A stretch of 64,000 nucleotides of DNA from Oceanimonas aquatica (GCF_030732065.1 NZ_JAVBHX010000008.1:124001-188000), one strand, 5' to 3'; shown: positions 50,762 to 59,269, counted from the first letter of the stretch. Numbers and translations: made by a program. The notes: generated from the letters alone by a model not told the origin.

Positions 50762-52486
50762 ATGACCCGCATCTCGCTAACCTATCTGTTTTTCTGGTGT
50801 TTTGCCGCCTGGACCCTGGGGGGCATGCATTATTTTATGCACAACCCCGGTGGCTCCGGCCTGTACCTGCCGTTCAACATGATTGGCTGGATCTTCGTGT
50901 CGCTGATGATCGGCCTGGGACTTTGGCAGCTGACCCTGAACCGGACGGTGGTATGGAGCCGTTTTCATGCGGGATGCTGGCTGGCCCTGGCGCTGATGCT
51001 AGTGCCCCTGCTCTACCCCAATGCCGAGCTGGCGGATCGGGCCCTGCCCCGGCTTGCCGGGATGGCCGGCGGCCTTCTGTTCTGGTTTGCCCTGTTGCAG
51101 TGCCGCTTTGACGAGCACGGCCGCTGGCGCCTGCTGTATTTTCTGCTGGCGGCGGTCAGCCTGGAAATCCTGTTCGGGCTGGTGCAGTACTATCTGCTGG
51201 AGCCGGGCAACCCCATTGGTTACAACACCAAAGTCAACCGGCCCTACGGCATTTTTCAGCAACCCAATGTGATGGCCAGCTTTATGGCCACCGGCCTGAT
51301 GCTGGCCTGGTACCTGTGGCTGGAAGACCGTCGTTTACTGCCGGCGGCACATCGCTTCTGGCTGAGTACAGTGCGCAAGTTCTGGCTGGGCGCCGTATTG
51401 GTGACCACACCGCTGCTGCTGGTGGTGCTACAGTCCCGGGTCGGGCTGCTGGGCGCAGCAGTAGGCATAGCGCTGATACTGCCGCTGGCCTGGCAACGCA
51501 ATCGCAGCGCCTGCCTGAGCGTATTGGGGCTGATCACCGCAGGTCTGGTACTAAGCCAGATATCAGTGGCCGCGGTGGAAGGGGTCCAGCGCAGCGCTGA
51601 AGTCTACACCAATGCGGGCATGCGTCCCTATTACTGGCAGCAAAGTCTTGAACTGATCTCCCGTCATCCCTGGGCCGGAATTGGCTACGGTGGTTTTGAA
51701 CGGCAATTTATGGAGTTTTACGCCGCTCAGCGTGACGTCATTGCCGGCCTGCCCCCCATGGAGCCCAACCTGGATCATCCTCATAATGAGCTGCTTTTCT
51801 GGGGCGTGGAAGGCGGCCTGCTGCCGGTGCTGGTCATTGTTGGGGTCGCGCTGATGTTTGTACGACTGTTGTGCCGGGCGCCCTGGCGGCAGGCACTGGC
51901 GCTGACGGCACTGGTGTGGCCCATTGCCCTGCACAGCCAGACCGAATATCCTTTTTATCACTCCCTGGCCCACTGGATCACCCTGCTGGTGCTGCTGTAC
52001 TGGATTGATGGGCGGTTGCAGCCCTCCCGGGAAACCCCCTATCGCCACCGCTTGCTGGCCCGCTTTACCGCCCTGCTGATCCCGGTGCTGGTCACCGGCT
52101 TTATGGCCACCGGGCTACAGACGGCACATGTGATCACCCAGTATGAACGGGGTGGCAGCAAGGAGCCGGCGCTGCTGCAGTCGGCCAGCAATCCTCTGGC
52201 CTGGCTGGGCCGGCTGGAATTCAATGCCATGTCGCTGCAACTGAAAGTGGGGGCGGCACAACAGGATGAGAAGGCGCTTCAGGCCTATCTGGACTGGGGC
52301 CGTGAATTTGTGCACCACACACCCAGGGCCTCCATCTACTACAACATGGTACTGGCCCTGCATCGCCTGAACCGGCCCGAAGAGGCGCAGCAACTGCTGA
52401 CTCTGGCGCGACATTATTACCCTGATCACAAACAACTGCAGAGTGAGCGTATTCAACGGATACTGAGCACCGCCCCCGACGCCTGA
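50762..52486 (+). CDS. PglL/WaaL-type O-oligosaccharyltransferase-like membrane protein
   Basis: Polytopic membrane protein of 574 residues with about 12 helices and a Wzy_C ligase core: the conserved periplasmic His motif in DHPHNELLFWGVEGG (near residue 340) and FQQPNVMASFMA. A C-terminal soluble region (about 450-574, TPR-like, HTPRASIYYNMVLALHRLN) follows. This architecture matches PglL glycan ligases that move lipid-linked glycans to proteins and also LPS ligases. No glycan cluster or pilin is adjacent, so the acceptor is unknown. Its 3' end overlaps a convergent gene by 34 bases. Confidence 0.82.
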   Translation: MTRISLTYLFFWCFAAWTLGGMHYFMHNPGGSGLYLPFNMIGWIFVSLMIGLGLWQLTLNRTVVWSRFHAGCWLALALMLVPLLYPNAELADRALPRLAGMAGGLLFWFALLQCRFDEHGRWRLLYFLLAAVSLEILFGLVQYYLLEPGNPIGYNTKVNRPYGIFQQPNVMASFMATGLMLAWYLWLEDRRLLPAAHRFWLSTVRKFWLGAVLVTTPLLLVVLQSRVGLLGAAVGIALILPLAWQRNRSACLSVLGLITAGLVLSQISVAAVEGVQRSAEVYTNAGMRPYYWQQSLELISRHPWAGIGYGGFERQFMEFYAAQRDVIAGLPPMEPNLDHPHNELLFWGVEGGLLPVLVIVGVALMFVRLLCRAPWRQALALTALVWPIALHSQTEYPFYHSLAHWITLLVLLYWIDGRLQPSRETPYRHRLLARFTALLIPVLVTGFMATGLQTAHVITQYERGGSKEPALLQSASNPLAWLGRLEFNAMSLQLKVGAAQQDEKALQAYLDWGREFVHHTPRASIYYNMVLALHRLNRPEEAQQLLTLARHYYPDHKQLQSERIQRILSTAPDA

Positions 52487-53235
52487 ACAAAGCGCACCCG
52501 GAACAGGCGGGGCCACCATTTGCCGGTGAGGTAAAACTCACCGGTGTGAGGGTTATGAGCAATGCCGTTCAGCACCGCTTCCCGGTGCTGAACCCGGCCG
52601 CTCGAAGACAGCAGCGATGAAGCATCGATCACCCCATCCACCTCGCCACTGGCCTTGTGAATGCGCAAAATGTGCGTCTCTTTCCAGACATTGGCATAGA
52701 TATAGTCTCCCACGCAGGCCAGGTCATTGAGCCGGGATTGCGGGCGCCCGTGTAAGCGCACTTCCAGCCGCTGTTGCAGGGTAAAGTCCACCGGGCTGCG
52801 CCGCTGCAGGGTGGCCGAGCCATCGCTCATCCACAGACTGTCACCGTCAAAACACAGACCCCAGCCTTCTCCTTCATAGGAAAACGCCGTTTCCAGTTCA
52901 AGCTCGGGCAAGCGCCATACCAGCGCCAGTCCTTCCCGCCAGGTCAGCTGCACCAGCCGCTCGTCCACCCGGGCCAGGCCTTCGCCAAACAGGCTGTCGG
53001 CCAGCAGGGTTTGCCGGTCAGCCTCACCATTGCGCGGATCCAGCCGGCGCAGGCTGGACTGACCGTAAAGGCCGGTACTCACGTAAAGCCGGTCCTCATG
53101 CCATTCCAGCCCTTGAGTAAAGGCGTTGATATCATGGGGCAGGCTGTCGAGTACGCGCACCGTCAGCCGCTCCACCGCCATGACCGGCGCGCTCAGCGTC
53201 AGCAACGCCCACAACCACCAGCCATACCGGCTCAT
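52453..53235 (-). CDS. Glutaminyl-peptide cyclotransferase family protein (glutamine cyclotransferase type)
   Basis: Secreted (signal peptide 1-20, TLSAPVMA) beta-propeller of 260 residues like plant/bacterial glutaminyl cyclase (PF05096 family). Motifs NAFTQGLEW, YVSTGLYGQSSLRRL, EGWGLCFDGDSLWMSDGS, LNDLACVGDYIYANVW, NGIAHNPHTGEFYLTGKWWP occur in order. It would turn N-terminal Gln to pyroglutamate on exported proteins. Last of the six-gene overlapping operon. The 3' end overlaps the convergent ligase gene. Confidence 0.85.
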   Translation of the reverse strand: MSRYGWWLWALLTLSAPVMAVERLTVRVLDSLPHDINAFTQGLEWHEDRLYVSTGLYGQSSLRRLDPRNGEADRQTLLADSLFGEGLARVDERLVQLTWREGLALVWRLPELELETAFSYEGEGWGLCFDGDSLWMSDGSATLQRRSPVDFTLQQRLEVRLHGRPQSRLNDLACVGDYIYANVWKETHILRIHKASGEVDGVIDASSLLSSSGRVQHREAVLNGIAHNPHTGEFYLTGKWWPRLFRVRFVQASGAVLSIR

Positions 53236-53831
53236 TGAGGCTGTGCCTGGCTCAGCAGCCAGTCACTCATCTCCACCACAAGCCGGTCGGCGGCCCGGCC
53301 CAGCGCCGTCACCACGGCGTCCGCATTCAGGCGTTCAAGGGGCTCCCGCTGCTCAAAACGCCGGCTGGCCAGCAGGCGGCGATCGGTGGTGCGCAACAGC
53401 CGGGCCTCATACTGAATCACGGCTTCACGCCGACCCGAACTCAGATCCACTTCAAAGGCGCGCAGGGTACCGGTAAGCTCCCACTCGGCCCGAATCCCCT
53501 CGTCTTCACGGCTCAGCCCACCCAGGCGCTCGTTCCGCCAGAGGGCGTCCAGCAACCAGTCCTGCCACAGTTGTGGCAAGGGGGCCGCCCAGCGGGCATC
53601 GCCATAGGCCTGGTAGGATTGTTGCCCGGTCAGCACCAGCAACCGGTTGCCGTTTAAGACACCGGTGGCAAGGGGCCGGGCCAGCCGCAGGCCACCAAGT
53701 TGCTCGCCATCGTCGTTCGACATCAGGGTCGCCGGTGGCAAGCGATAAATACTCACCGGCTGCGCCGGTGGCAGCACCGAACAGCCCGCCAGCCCCAACA
53801 ACAGGGCCAGTAATACAAGGCCTTTGCTCAC
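53232..53831 (-). CDS. ABC-type transport auxiliary lipoprotein (PqiC-like)
   Basis: Lipoprotein of 199 residues with lipobox LLGLAGC (Cys ~17) and the ABC_trans_aux fold: SIYRLPP, RLLVLTGQQSYQAYGDARWAAPLPQLWQDWLLDAL. PqiC/YmbA-type proteins form an outer-membrane partner for MCE transporters. It overlaps the MCE gene (4 bases) and the cyclase gene (4 bases). Confidence 0.86.
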   Translation of the reverse strand: MSKGLVLLALLLGLAGCSVLPPAQPVSIYRLPPATLMSNDDGEQLGGLRLARPLATGVLNGNRLLVLTGQQSYQAYGDARWAAPLPQLWQDWLLDALWRNERLGGLSREDEGIRAEWELTGTLRAFEVDLSSGRREAVIQYEARLLRTTDRRLLASRRFEQREPLERLNADAVVTALGRAADRLVVEMSDWLLSQAQPQ

Positions 53832-54745
53832 GGTTGAAATTCCTCCATCTGTTCCCGCTCCAGCAGGGTGCCGGCCGTGTCCTGCTCCAGACTTTGAACC
53901 ATATCTCCCAATGCTCTCAGGGTACGGCGCAGTTCCCGCAGTGCCGGCTCCAGCCCGGCCAGCCCTTGCAGTCCCGCTTCCAGCGCCGGTTGCTGCCGGG
54001 CCAGCAGCCGATCCAGCCGTTCGGTTAACCGTTGCAGGCTGGCGGCGGTGGCGGCGGTATTCGCCAGCAGGGGGTCGCCATGCTTCGCCAGTTGTTGATC
54101 GAGCCGCGCCAGCAGGGCATCCAGCCGGGCGGCGGCCGTACTCAGGGAGGTCACGCCATCGCTCAGGGTGTGCTGCTGCCGTGCCAGGGCGGCGGTGAGG
54201 GTATCGAGACTGGCCAGAATATCACTCACACGGGCGGCATTTTGCGGCGTCAGCAGGCGATTGGCATTGTCGAGCAGGGTATTCAGCCCCACCATCAGCT
54301 CTTCACTGCTCACCCGCAGCCGGGCCAGTGGCGACGGCTGAGCCTGAATGACCGGAATATCGTCATCGTTTTGCGCCAGCAGCGGGCTGGCGGGGGAGCC
54401 GTGGCTGAGTTCGATATTGGCGGCTCCGGTAATGTTGGCCAGGGCCAACCGGGCCCGGGTATCGGTCTTGACCGGGGCATCGGCGGCAATGCGCACCCGG
54501 GCCCGTACCTGACGGGGATCCTCCGGGTTCAGGGTCAGGCTTTCCACCTCGCCCACGCGAATGCCGCTGTACTGCACCGCACTGCCCACCGACAGGCCGG
54601 ATACCGGCTCGCTGAACACAATGTCGTAGCGACGCAGCTCGCGTTCATCCCCCACTTTGGCCAGCCAGAGCGCAAATCCCAGCGCGGCGGCGACCGCCAG
54701 CAGGGTAAAGAGACCAATCAGCACGTGATGTGCCCGGGTTTCCAT
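53828..54745 (-). CDS. MCE-domain lipid transport protein (second system)
   Basis: Inner-membrane MCE protein of 305 residues with one N-terminal helix (about 9-27), the MCE domain (YDIVFSEPVSGLSVGSAVQYSGIRVGEV, LANITGAANIELSHG, about 40-118), and a long helical/coiled-coil C-terminal region (about 150-300; repeated AARLDALLARLDQQL-like heptads). Longer than MlaD (157) elsewhere in this window, resembling YebT/PqiB-type single-MCE needle proteins. Three bases after the ATPase. Confidence 0.9.
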   Translation of the reverse strand: METRAHHVLIGLFTLLAVAAALGFALWLAKVGDERELRRYDIVFSEPVSGLSVGSAVQYSGIRVGEVESLTLNPEDPRQVRARVRIAADAPVKTDTRARLALANITGAANIELSHGSPASPLLAQNDDDIPVIQAQPSPLARLRVSSEELMVGLNTLLDNANRLLTPQNAARVSDILASLDTLTAALARQQHTLSDGVTSLSTAAARLDALLARLDQQLAKHGDPLLANTAATAASLQRLTERLDRLLARQQPALEAGLQGLAGLEPALRELRRTLRALGDMVQSLEQDTAGTLLEREQMEEFQP

Positions 54746-54748
54746 ACG

Positions 54749-55528
54749 TTACTCCTTGTTACCCTGAGCGGCATATTGCGCCGCTCTGCCCCGCGGGCCG
54801 TGAAAATAATCCCGAATCCAGGGATCCTCGGTGGCCGCCACGTCACCGAGCGCCCCCACCGCCTGTACCCGTTTTTGTCCCAGTACTGCCACCCGATCGC
54901 AACAGGCATACAGGGTGTCGAGATCATGGGTCACCAGCACCACGGTCAGCCCCAGGGCGCTACGCAGGGTTTGCAGCAGTCGATCAAAGGCGGCCGCCGA
55001 CACCGGATCCAGCCCGGCGGTGGGCTCGTCCAGAAACAGGATCTGCGGATCCAGCGCCAGCGCCCGGGCCAGTGCTGCCCGCTTGATCATGCCTCCGGAC
55101 AGATTCGACGGATAACGGGCTCCCGCCAGCGCCGGCAGCCCGGCCAGCGCCAGCTTGATATCAGCGAGTTCGGACGCTTGCGCCCGGCTCAGGCCGGCAT
55201 GCTCAATCAATGGCAGGGCAATGTTTTCCAGCACCGTCAGGGAAGAAAACAGCGCTCCGCTCTGAAACAGCACGCCCATACGCCGCTCCAGGGCGCTGCG
55301 CTGCGCCGCCGGCAGGGTCAGCAGATCCTGCTGCCACAGGCGCACTTCGCCGGCGTCGGGCCGGTGCAGGCCGATGATGGATCGCAGCAACACCGACTTG
55401 CCGCTGCCGGATCCGCCCACTATCCCGAGGATCTCGCCCTCGATCACATCGAGATCCAGATGCTCGTGCACCACCTGGGCACCAAAGCAGTTACGCAGGC
55501 CCCGCACCTGTATGATGGCGCCGCTCAC
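54749..55528 (-). CDS. MlaF-like ABC ATPase (second MCE system)
   Basis: ATPase of 259 residues: Walker A GGSGSGKSV, signature LSGGMIKRAALARAL, Walker B ILFLDEPTAGLDP and switch THDLDTL. The Q-loop [13 protein letters not shown] matches Mla-type ATPases. It sits between STAS-permease and MCE genes, with a 4-base overlap with the permease. Confidence 0.93.
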   Translation of the reverse strand: MSGAIIQVRGLRNCFGAQVVHEHLDLDVIEGEILGIVGGSGSGKSVLLRSIIGLHRPDAGEVRLWQQDLLTLPAAQRSALERRMGVLFQSGALFSSLTVLENIALPLIEHAGLSRAQASELADIKLALAGLPALAGARYPSNLSGGMIKRAALARALALDPQILFLDEPTAGLDPVSAAAFDRLLQTLRSALGLTVVLVTHDLDTLYACCDRVAVLGQKRVQAVGALGDVAATEDPWIRDYFHGPRGRAAQYAAQGNKE

Positions 55529-56634
55529 CAGCCCATCTCCATCAGGAACAGGGCGGCAATGGCGTCGAGCAGGATCACCACAAAGATCGACTGCACCACG
55601 CTGGAGGTGGTGTGCTCACCCACCGACTGGGCGCTGCCCGACACCTTGAAGCCTTCCAGGCAGCCGATAAGCGCAATCAGCACCGCAAACAGCGGTGCCT
55701 TGCCCAGCCCCACCAGCAGATGGCGCAGCGGTACTTCCTGCACTATGGCCAGGTAGCGCGCCGGCGCGATATCCAGCGACAACAGTCCCACCAGGGCACC
55801 GCCAAACAGGCCGCTGATAATGGCGATAAAGGTCAGCAGCGGCAGGGTCAGCAACAGTGCCAGCAGCCGTGGCAACACCAGCAGGGCGATGGGATCCAGC
55901 CCCTGGGCGCGCAGGGCGTCCAGCTCCTGGTAAACCTTCATCGAGCCCAGCTGGGCGGTAAAGGCACTGGCGGTGCGGCCGGCCAGCAAAATGGCGGTGA
56001 GCAGCACGCCGAATTCGCGCATAAAGCTGTAGGCCACCAGATCCACCGTGTAGATGGTGGCGCCGAAGTTGGCCAGTACGGTGGCGCCGAGAAAGGCCAC
56101 CACGGCCCCCACCAGAAAGGTCAGCAGCGCCACTATGGGCACCGCATTCAGACCACACTGATGCATTTGTGCCACCAGAGCGGTCATGCGCCATTGCCGA
56201 GGACAAAAAAGCAAACCCAGACCGGTGCTCAGAGTCAGGCCGGTAAAGCCAAGCAGCAGCCGGCCCTGCCGCCAGCCCGAATGCATGTATTCGCCCAGCC
56301 GGGCCAGGCCATCGCTCCAGCGGGCCTGACACACGGGCGCCGGCTCACGCCCACTCATGGCGCCGGCCACCGCCAGCAGCAGCGCTTGCTGGCCGTCGGT
56401 CAGGCCGGTGGCCGCCTGCGTCAGCGTCAACAGCGACGGCCCCAGTCGGTGCCACAACAGGCCGGCACCGGCGGTGTCGAGCCGGGTCAGCTCACTGCCA
56501 TCGAGCGCCCTGATGTCTTTGGCTCGCAGGCCGGTCAATCCGGCATCCAGGCTGGCATGATGACCCAGAGTCCAGTCACCCCGCAGGCACAGGGTGCCCT
56601 CGCGCAGGTGCCAGCCGCGCTCGTGATCGCTCAA
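55525..56634 (-). CDS. MlaE-family permease with N-terminal STAS domain
   Basis: 369-residue fusion. Residues 1-105 form a STAS-like domain (LRGDWTLGHH, then LTRLDTAGAGLLWHRL, equivalent of the DSxG motif), and residues 125-369 a MlaE permease (REFGVLLTAILLAGRTASAFTAQLGSM, then VYQELDALRAQGLDP). In the Mla system these two functions are separate genes (mlaB, mlaE), so this system carries its own MlaB function in cis. Overlaps clc by 4 bases. Confidence 0.92.
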   Translation of the reverse strand: MSDHERGWHLREGTLCLRGDWTLGHHASLDAGLTGLRAKDIRALDGSELTRLDTAGAGLLWHRLGPSLLTLTQAATGLTDGQQALLLAVAGAMSGREPAPVCQARWSDGLARLGEYMHSGWRQGRLLLGFTGLTLSTGLGLLFCPRQWRMTALVAQMHQCGLNAVPIVALLTFLVGAVVAFLGATVLANFGATIYTVDLVAYSFMREFGVLLTAILLAGRTASAFTAQLGSMKVYQELDALRAQGLDPIALLVLPRLLALLLTLPLLTFIAIISGLFGGALVGLLSLDIAPARYLAIVQEVPLRHLLVGLGKAPLFAVLIALIGCLEGFKVSGSAQSVGEHTTSSVVQSIFVVILLDAIAALFLMEMGW

Positions 56635-58289
56635 TACAGGCCTCCTTCTTCGGTGAGCATGTGCATCAGCCGGGCACGGGTGACCAGCCCCCGGCCCCGA
56701 CGCACCGGCACCAGAAAGCCGGCGCCGGCCTCGCCCTGCAGGGTGCGCAGGGCTTCCAGCAACGACATGTCCCGCTCCAGCGGCAGCAGCCGGCGCTCCG
56801 GAATAAGCAGCTCATCCAGGGTTTCCGGCGTGACTTCCTGCTCAAACCGGGACAATTCGATCAGGTAATAACCCTGCTCCCGCTTAACCACCAGCGCCGC
56901 TGCGTCGGTCCGCGGCAGCGGCCCCTCGCCGCTCCACTCCACCAGGCTCATGTCGGCCAGCTCCGACAGATAACGCTGGGCCAGGGCAGTGCGCAGCGGA
57001 TGCGTCTGCAGCTCCTGACCGCGTACGCGCAACTGAGTGATCACCAGAGACGGTAAATTAAATCCATGCTGACACAACAGGTTGGCCCCCAGTACCACCA
57101 CCATGGCCGGCAGCATGGACTCGGCACTGAGAGACAGCTCCAGCACGGTGGCGATGGCCGCCAGGGGCGCATGCAATACCGCGCTCATCATGGCCGCCAT
57201 GCCCAGCAGGGCATACAGGGCGGGATCCGAGGCGCCCGGGATCAGGGCCCCGGCCACACCACCGGCGCACACGCCCAGCATCAGGGTGGGTGCAATCTGA
57301 CCGCCGGGCACACCCAGGCCAATGGCCGCCGCCGTGGCCAGCAGCTTGGCGCCCAGTATACCCAGCAACATCAGCCAGGGCAGCTGGTTGCCAAGAGCAG
57401 CATTGATGGTGTCGTAACCGGATCCCAGAATCTGGGGCGCGACCAGGGCCAGGGCACCGGTAATGGCCCCTGCCAACAGCAGCCTGATGGCCCGGCTTTG
57501 CAGTGGCAGGCGTACAAAGGTCAGTACCAACCACTGAAACAGTGCCGCCAGCAGACCGATACCCAAGCCGGTGAGCAACAACCCGGGGATGTCCAGGTGG
57601 GATGCCAGCGACAGACTCACAGGCGCCAGCACGGCGTGCTCTCCCAGCAGGGCGCCGGTCAGGGCCGAAGCGGTAATGGCGGCGGCGATAATGGGTGCAA
57701 AACCGAGCAGGCTGTATTCCATCAGCACCACTTCCATGGCGAACAGCACCCCCGCCAGCGGCGTGTTAAAGGCCGCCGAAATCGCCGCGGCGGTGCCGCA
57801 GCCCAGCAACAGCCGCAACTGGCTGGGCGGACGGCCGGTGAGCTGGCCCACCTGACTGGCGATGCCCGCCCCCAGATGCACCGTGGGTCCTTCCCGGCCC
57901 ACACTGTGTCCCGAGCCGAGGGCAATGAGCGCCGCCATAAATTGAAAGCCGATATTGGCCGCCGGAATCCGGCCCTGGCCGAACTGCAGCCGCTCCACGA
58001 CATAGGCCAGCCCCACCGACCAGGATGCCGGCGGCGTCAGCCGGTACAGCAGGATCAGCAACAGGCTGCCCACCAGGGGCAACCCCAGCTGCCAGTACCA
58101 GGCCAGGGACTCAAAGTCTTCCAGATTCTGGCCATTCAGACCGCCCAGAGTCGTGTTGAGCAGAAACAGAAAGCTCATCATCACCAGGCTGGCGATGATG
58201 CCGGTCAGCACACCCAGCAGCACCAGCGGCAGCAGGCTGCCGGGCCGGCGGGAAAGCAGGCGCTGGATCAGGTTGTCCGCTTGGTACAT
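56631..58289 (-). CDS. CLC-family chloride transporter with CBS pair
   Basis: 552-residue protein, membrane CLC core (about 20-420) and a C-terminal CBS-like region (about 440-552). Conserved motifs: GREGPTVHLGAG (gating Glu), FNTPLAGVLFAMEVV and GVPGGQIAP. The GSGIP anion motif of E. coli ClcA is not recognisable (ASWSVG at the equivalent place), and the proton Glu next to FAME reads Val. Ion coupling is therefore uncertain. First gene of the six-gene operon; promoter region at 58290-58401 shows no clear consensus. Confidence 0.88.
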   Translation of the reverse strand: MYQADNLIQRLLSRRPGSLLPLVLLGVLTGIIASLVMMSFLFLLNTTLGGLNGQNLEDFESLAWYWQLGLPLVGSLLLILLYRLTPPASWSVGLAYVVERLQFGQGRIPAANIGFQFMAALIALGSGHSVGREGPTVHLGAGIASQVGQLTGRPPSQLRLLLGCGTAAAISAAFNTPLAGVLFAMEVVLMEYSLLGFAPIIAAAITASALTGALLGEHAVLAPVSLSLASHLDIPGLLLTGLGIGLLAALFQWLVLTFVRLPLQSRAIRLLLAGAITGALALVAPQILGSGYDTINAALGNQLPWLMLLGILGAKLLATAAAIGLGVPGGQIAPTLMLGVCAGGVAGALIPGASDPALYALLGMAAMMSAVLHAPLAAIATVLELSLSAESMLPAMVVVLGANLLCQHGFNLPSLVITQLRVRGQELQTHPLRTALAQRYLSELADMSLVEWSGEGPLPRTDAAALVVKREQGYYLIELSRFEQEVTPETLDELLIPERRLLPLERDMSLLEALRTLQGEAGAGFLVPVRRGRGLVTRARLMHMLTEEGGLY

Positions 58290-58401
58290 AAGCAGGTTCC
58301 GAACGCATCAGGACTTTTCATTATCCCCCCCAGTGGTGGAATAAACCACTTTTACAGCAATGATTTATGCTACATTTCACAGACTTTGAGCAGGAGGCAT
58401 T

Positions 58402-58713
58402 ATGTACAAGCTGGTCTTTTTCGTACCTGAACCCCATGCCGAAGCCGTCAAGCAGGCGGTTTTCGCCACCGGTGCCGGCAAGATTGGCGACTACGATCAG
58501 TGCTGCTTTGAAACTCGGGGCCGGGGGCAATTCAGGCCCCTGGCCGGTGCCAATCCCTTTATTGGCGAAGCTGGCGAGCTGGAGCGGGTGGACGAGCTGC
58601 GCATCGAGCTGGTGTGCGAAGATCACCTGATTCGCGAGGCCCTCGACGCCCTGCGTGCCGCCCACCCCTACGAGGAGCCCGCCTACGACGTCTGGCCCCT
58701 GGCCGGGCTCTGA
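58402..58713 (+). CDS. NIF3-like/YqfO PII-like domain protein
   Basis: 103-residue protein starting MYKLVFFVPEPHAEAVKQAVFATGAGKIGDYDQCCF, the PII/CutA-like insert seen in YqfO-type NIF3 proteins, here as a free-standing domain; HPYEEPAYDVWPL follows at the C-terminus. No metal-site residues of complete NIF3 proteins are present. Function is unknown. GGAGG is 6 bases before the ATG. Divergent from clc. Confidence 0.88.
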   Translation: MYKLVFFVPEPHAEAVKQAVFATGAGKIGDYDQCCFETRGRGQFRPLAGANPFIGEAGELERVDELRIELVCEDHLIREALDALRAAHPYEEPAYDVWPLAGL

Positions 58714-58781
58714 GTCGCTGCCTCGCAACTTTTCGCCGCTGCGCGGCTCCAATGCTTGTCACTCACTTTCGAGCATGCTGT

Positions 58782-59234
58782 ATGCACTGTATTATTTCCA
58801 GCCCCTGCGGCCCGCTGCGGATCGACGCCAGCCCCGAGGCCATTACCGGCATTCACTTCCTCAACGAGGACACGCTGGCGCTTTCCCCAACCTCACCGCT
58901 GCTGATGAACGCCTGCGCCCAGCTTGACGCCTATTTTTCCGGCCGGCTGCAGCGCTTTACGCTGCCACTGGCACCGCAAGGCACGCCCTTTCAGCAGCAG
59001 GTATGGCGCGCCCTGCAACATATTCCCTGGGGAGAACACCGCAGTTATGGCGACATTGCCGGTGCCATCGGCAACCCCAGGGCGATGCGGGCCGTGGGCG
59101 CCGCCAACGGCCGCAACCCCATTGCCATCGTGATCCCCTGTCACCGGGTGATCGGTGCCAATGGCAGCCTGACCGGCTATGCCGGCGGGCTGGAACGCAA
59201 GCGCTGGCTGCTGGCGCACGAGACAAATGCCTGA
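58782..59234 (+). CDS. ogt: Methylated-DNA-[protein]-cysteine S-methyltransferase (Ogt type)
   Basis: Suicide repair protein that takes alkyl groups from O6-alkylguanine onto its Cys. Active site IPCHRVIG (near residue 121), helix-turn-helix with YGDIAGAIGNPRAMRAVGAA, and the C-terminal GYAGGLERKRWLL are intact. ATG at MHCIISSP (150 residues) is likely; an ATG 30 bases upstream would give 160. No Ada N-terminal zinc domain. Located 69 bases after the NIF3-like gene. Confidence 0.93.
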   Translation: MHCIISSPCGPLRIDASPEAITGIHFLNEDTLALSPTSPLLMNACAQLDAYFSGRLQRFTLPLAPQGTPFQQQVWRALQHIPWGEHRSYGDIAGAIGNPRAMRAVGAANGRNPIAIVIPCHRVIGANGSLTGYAGGLERKRWLLAHETNA

Positions 59235-59251
59235 CAATTACCCCGTGAGCG

Positions 59252-59269
59252 TGTGCGAGATCTCTCAAG
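59252..59269. promoter_or_regulatory. UvrY/GacA-like binding palindrome upstream of the CsrB-like RNA
   Basis: The 18-mer TGTGCGAGATCTCTCAAG has a near-perfect 14-base palindromic core TGCGAGATCTCTCA. It resembles the UvrY/GacA upstream site described for csrB/rsm RNA genes (TGTAAG-N6-CTTACA; GAGATCTC centre). It lies about 170 bases before the favoured RNA start. Confidence 0.55.

Noticed and set aside
58321-58345. GTGGT...ACCAC inverted repeat in the clc/NIF3 divergent gap
   Set aside because: Short (5-6 bp) and possible by chance; no regulator nearby to assign.
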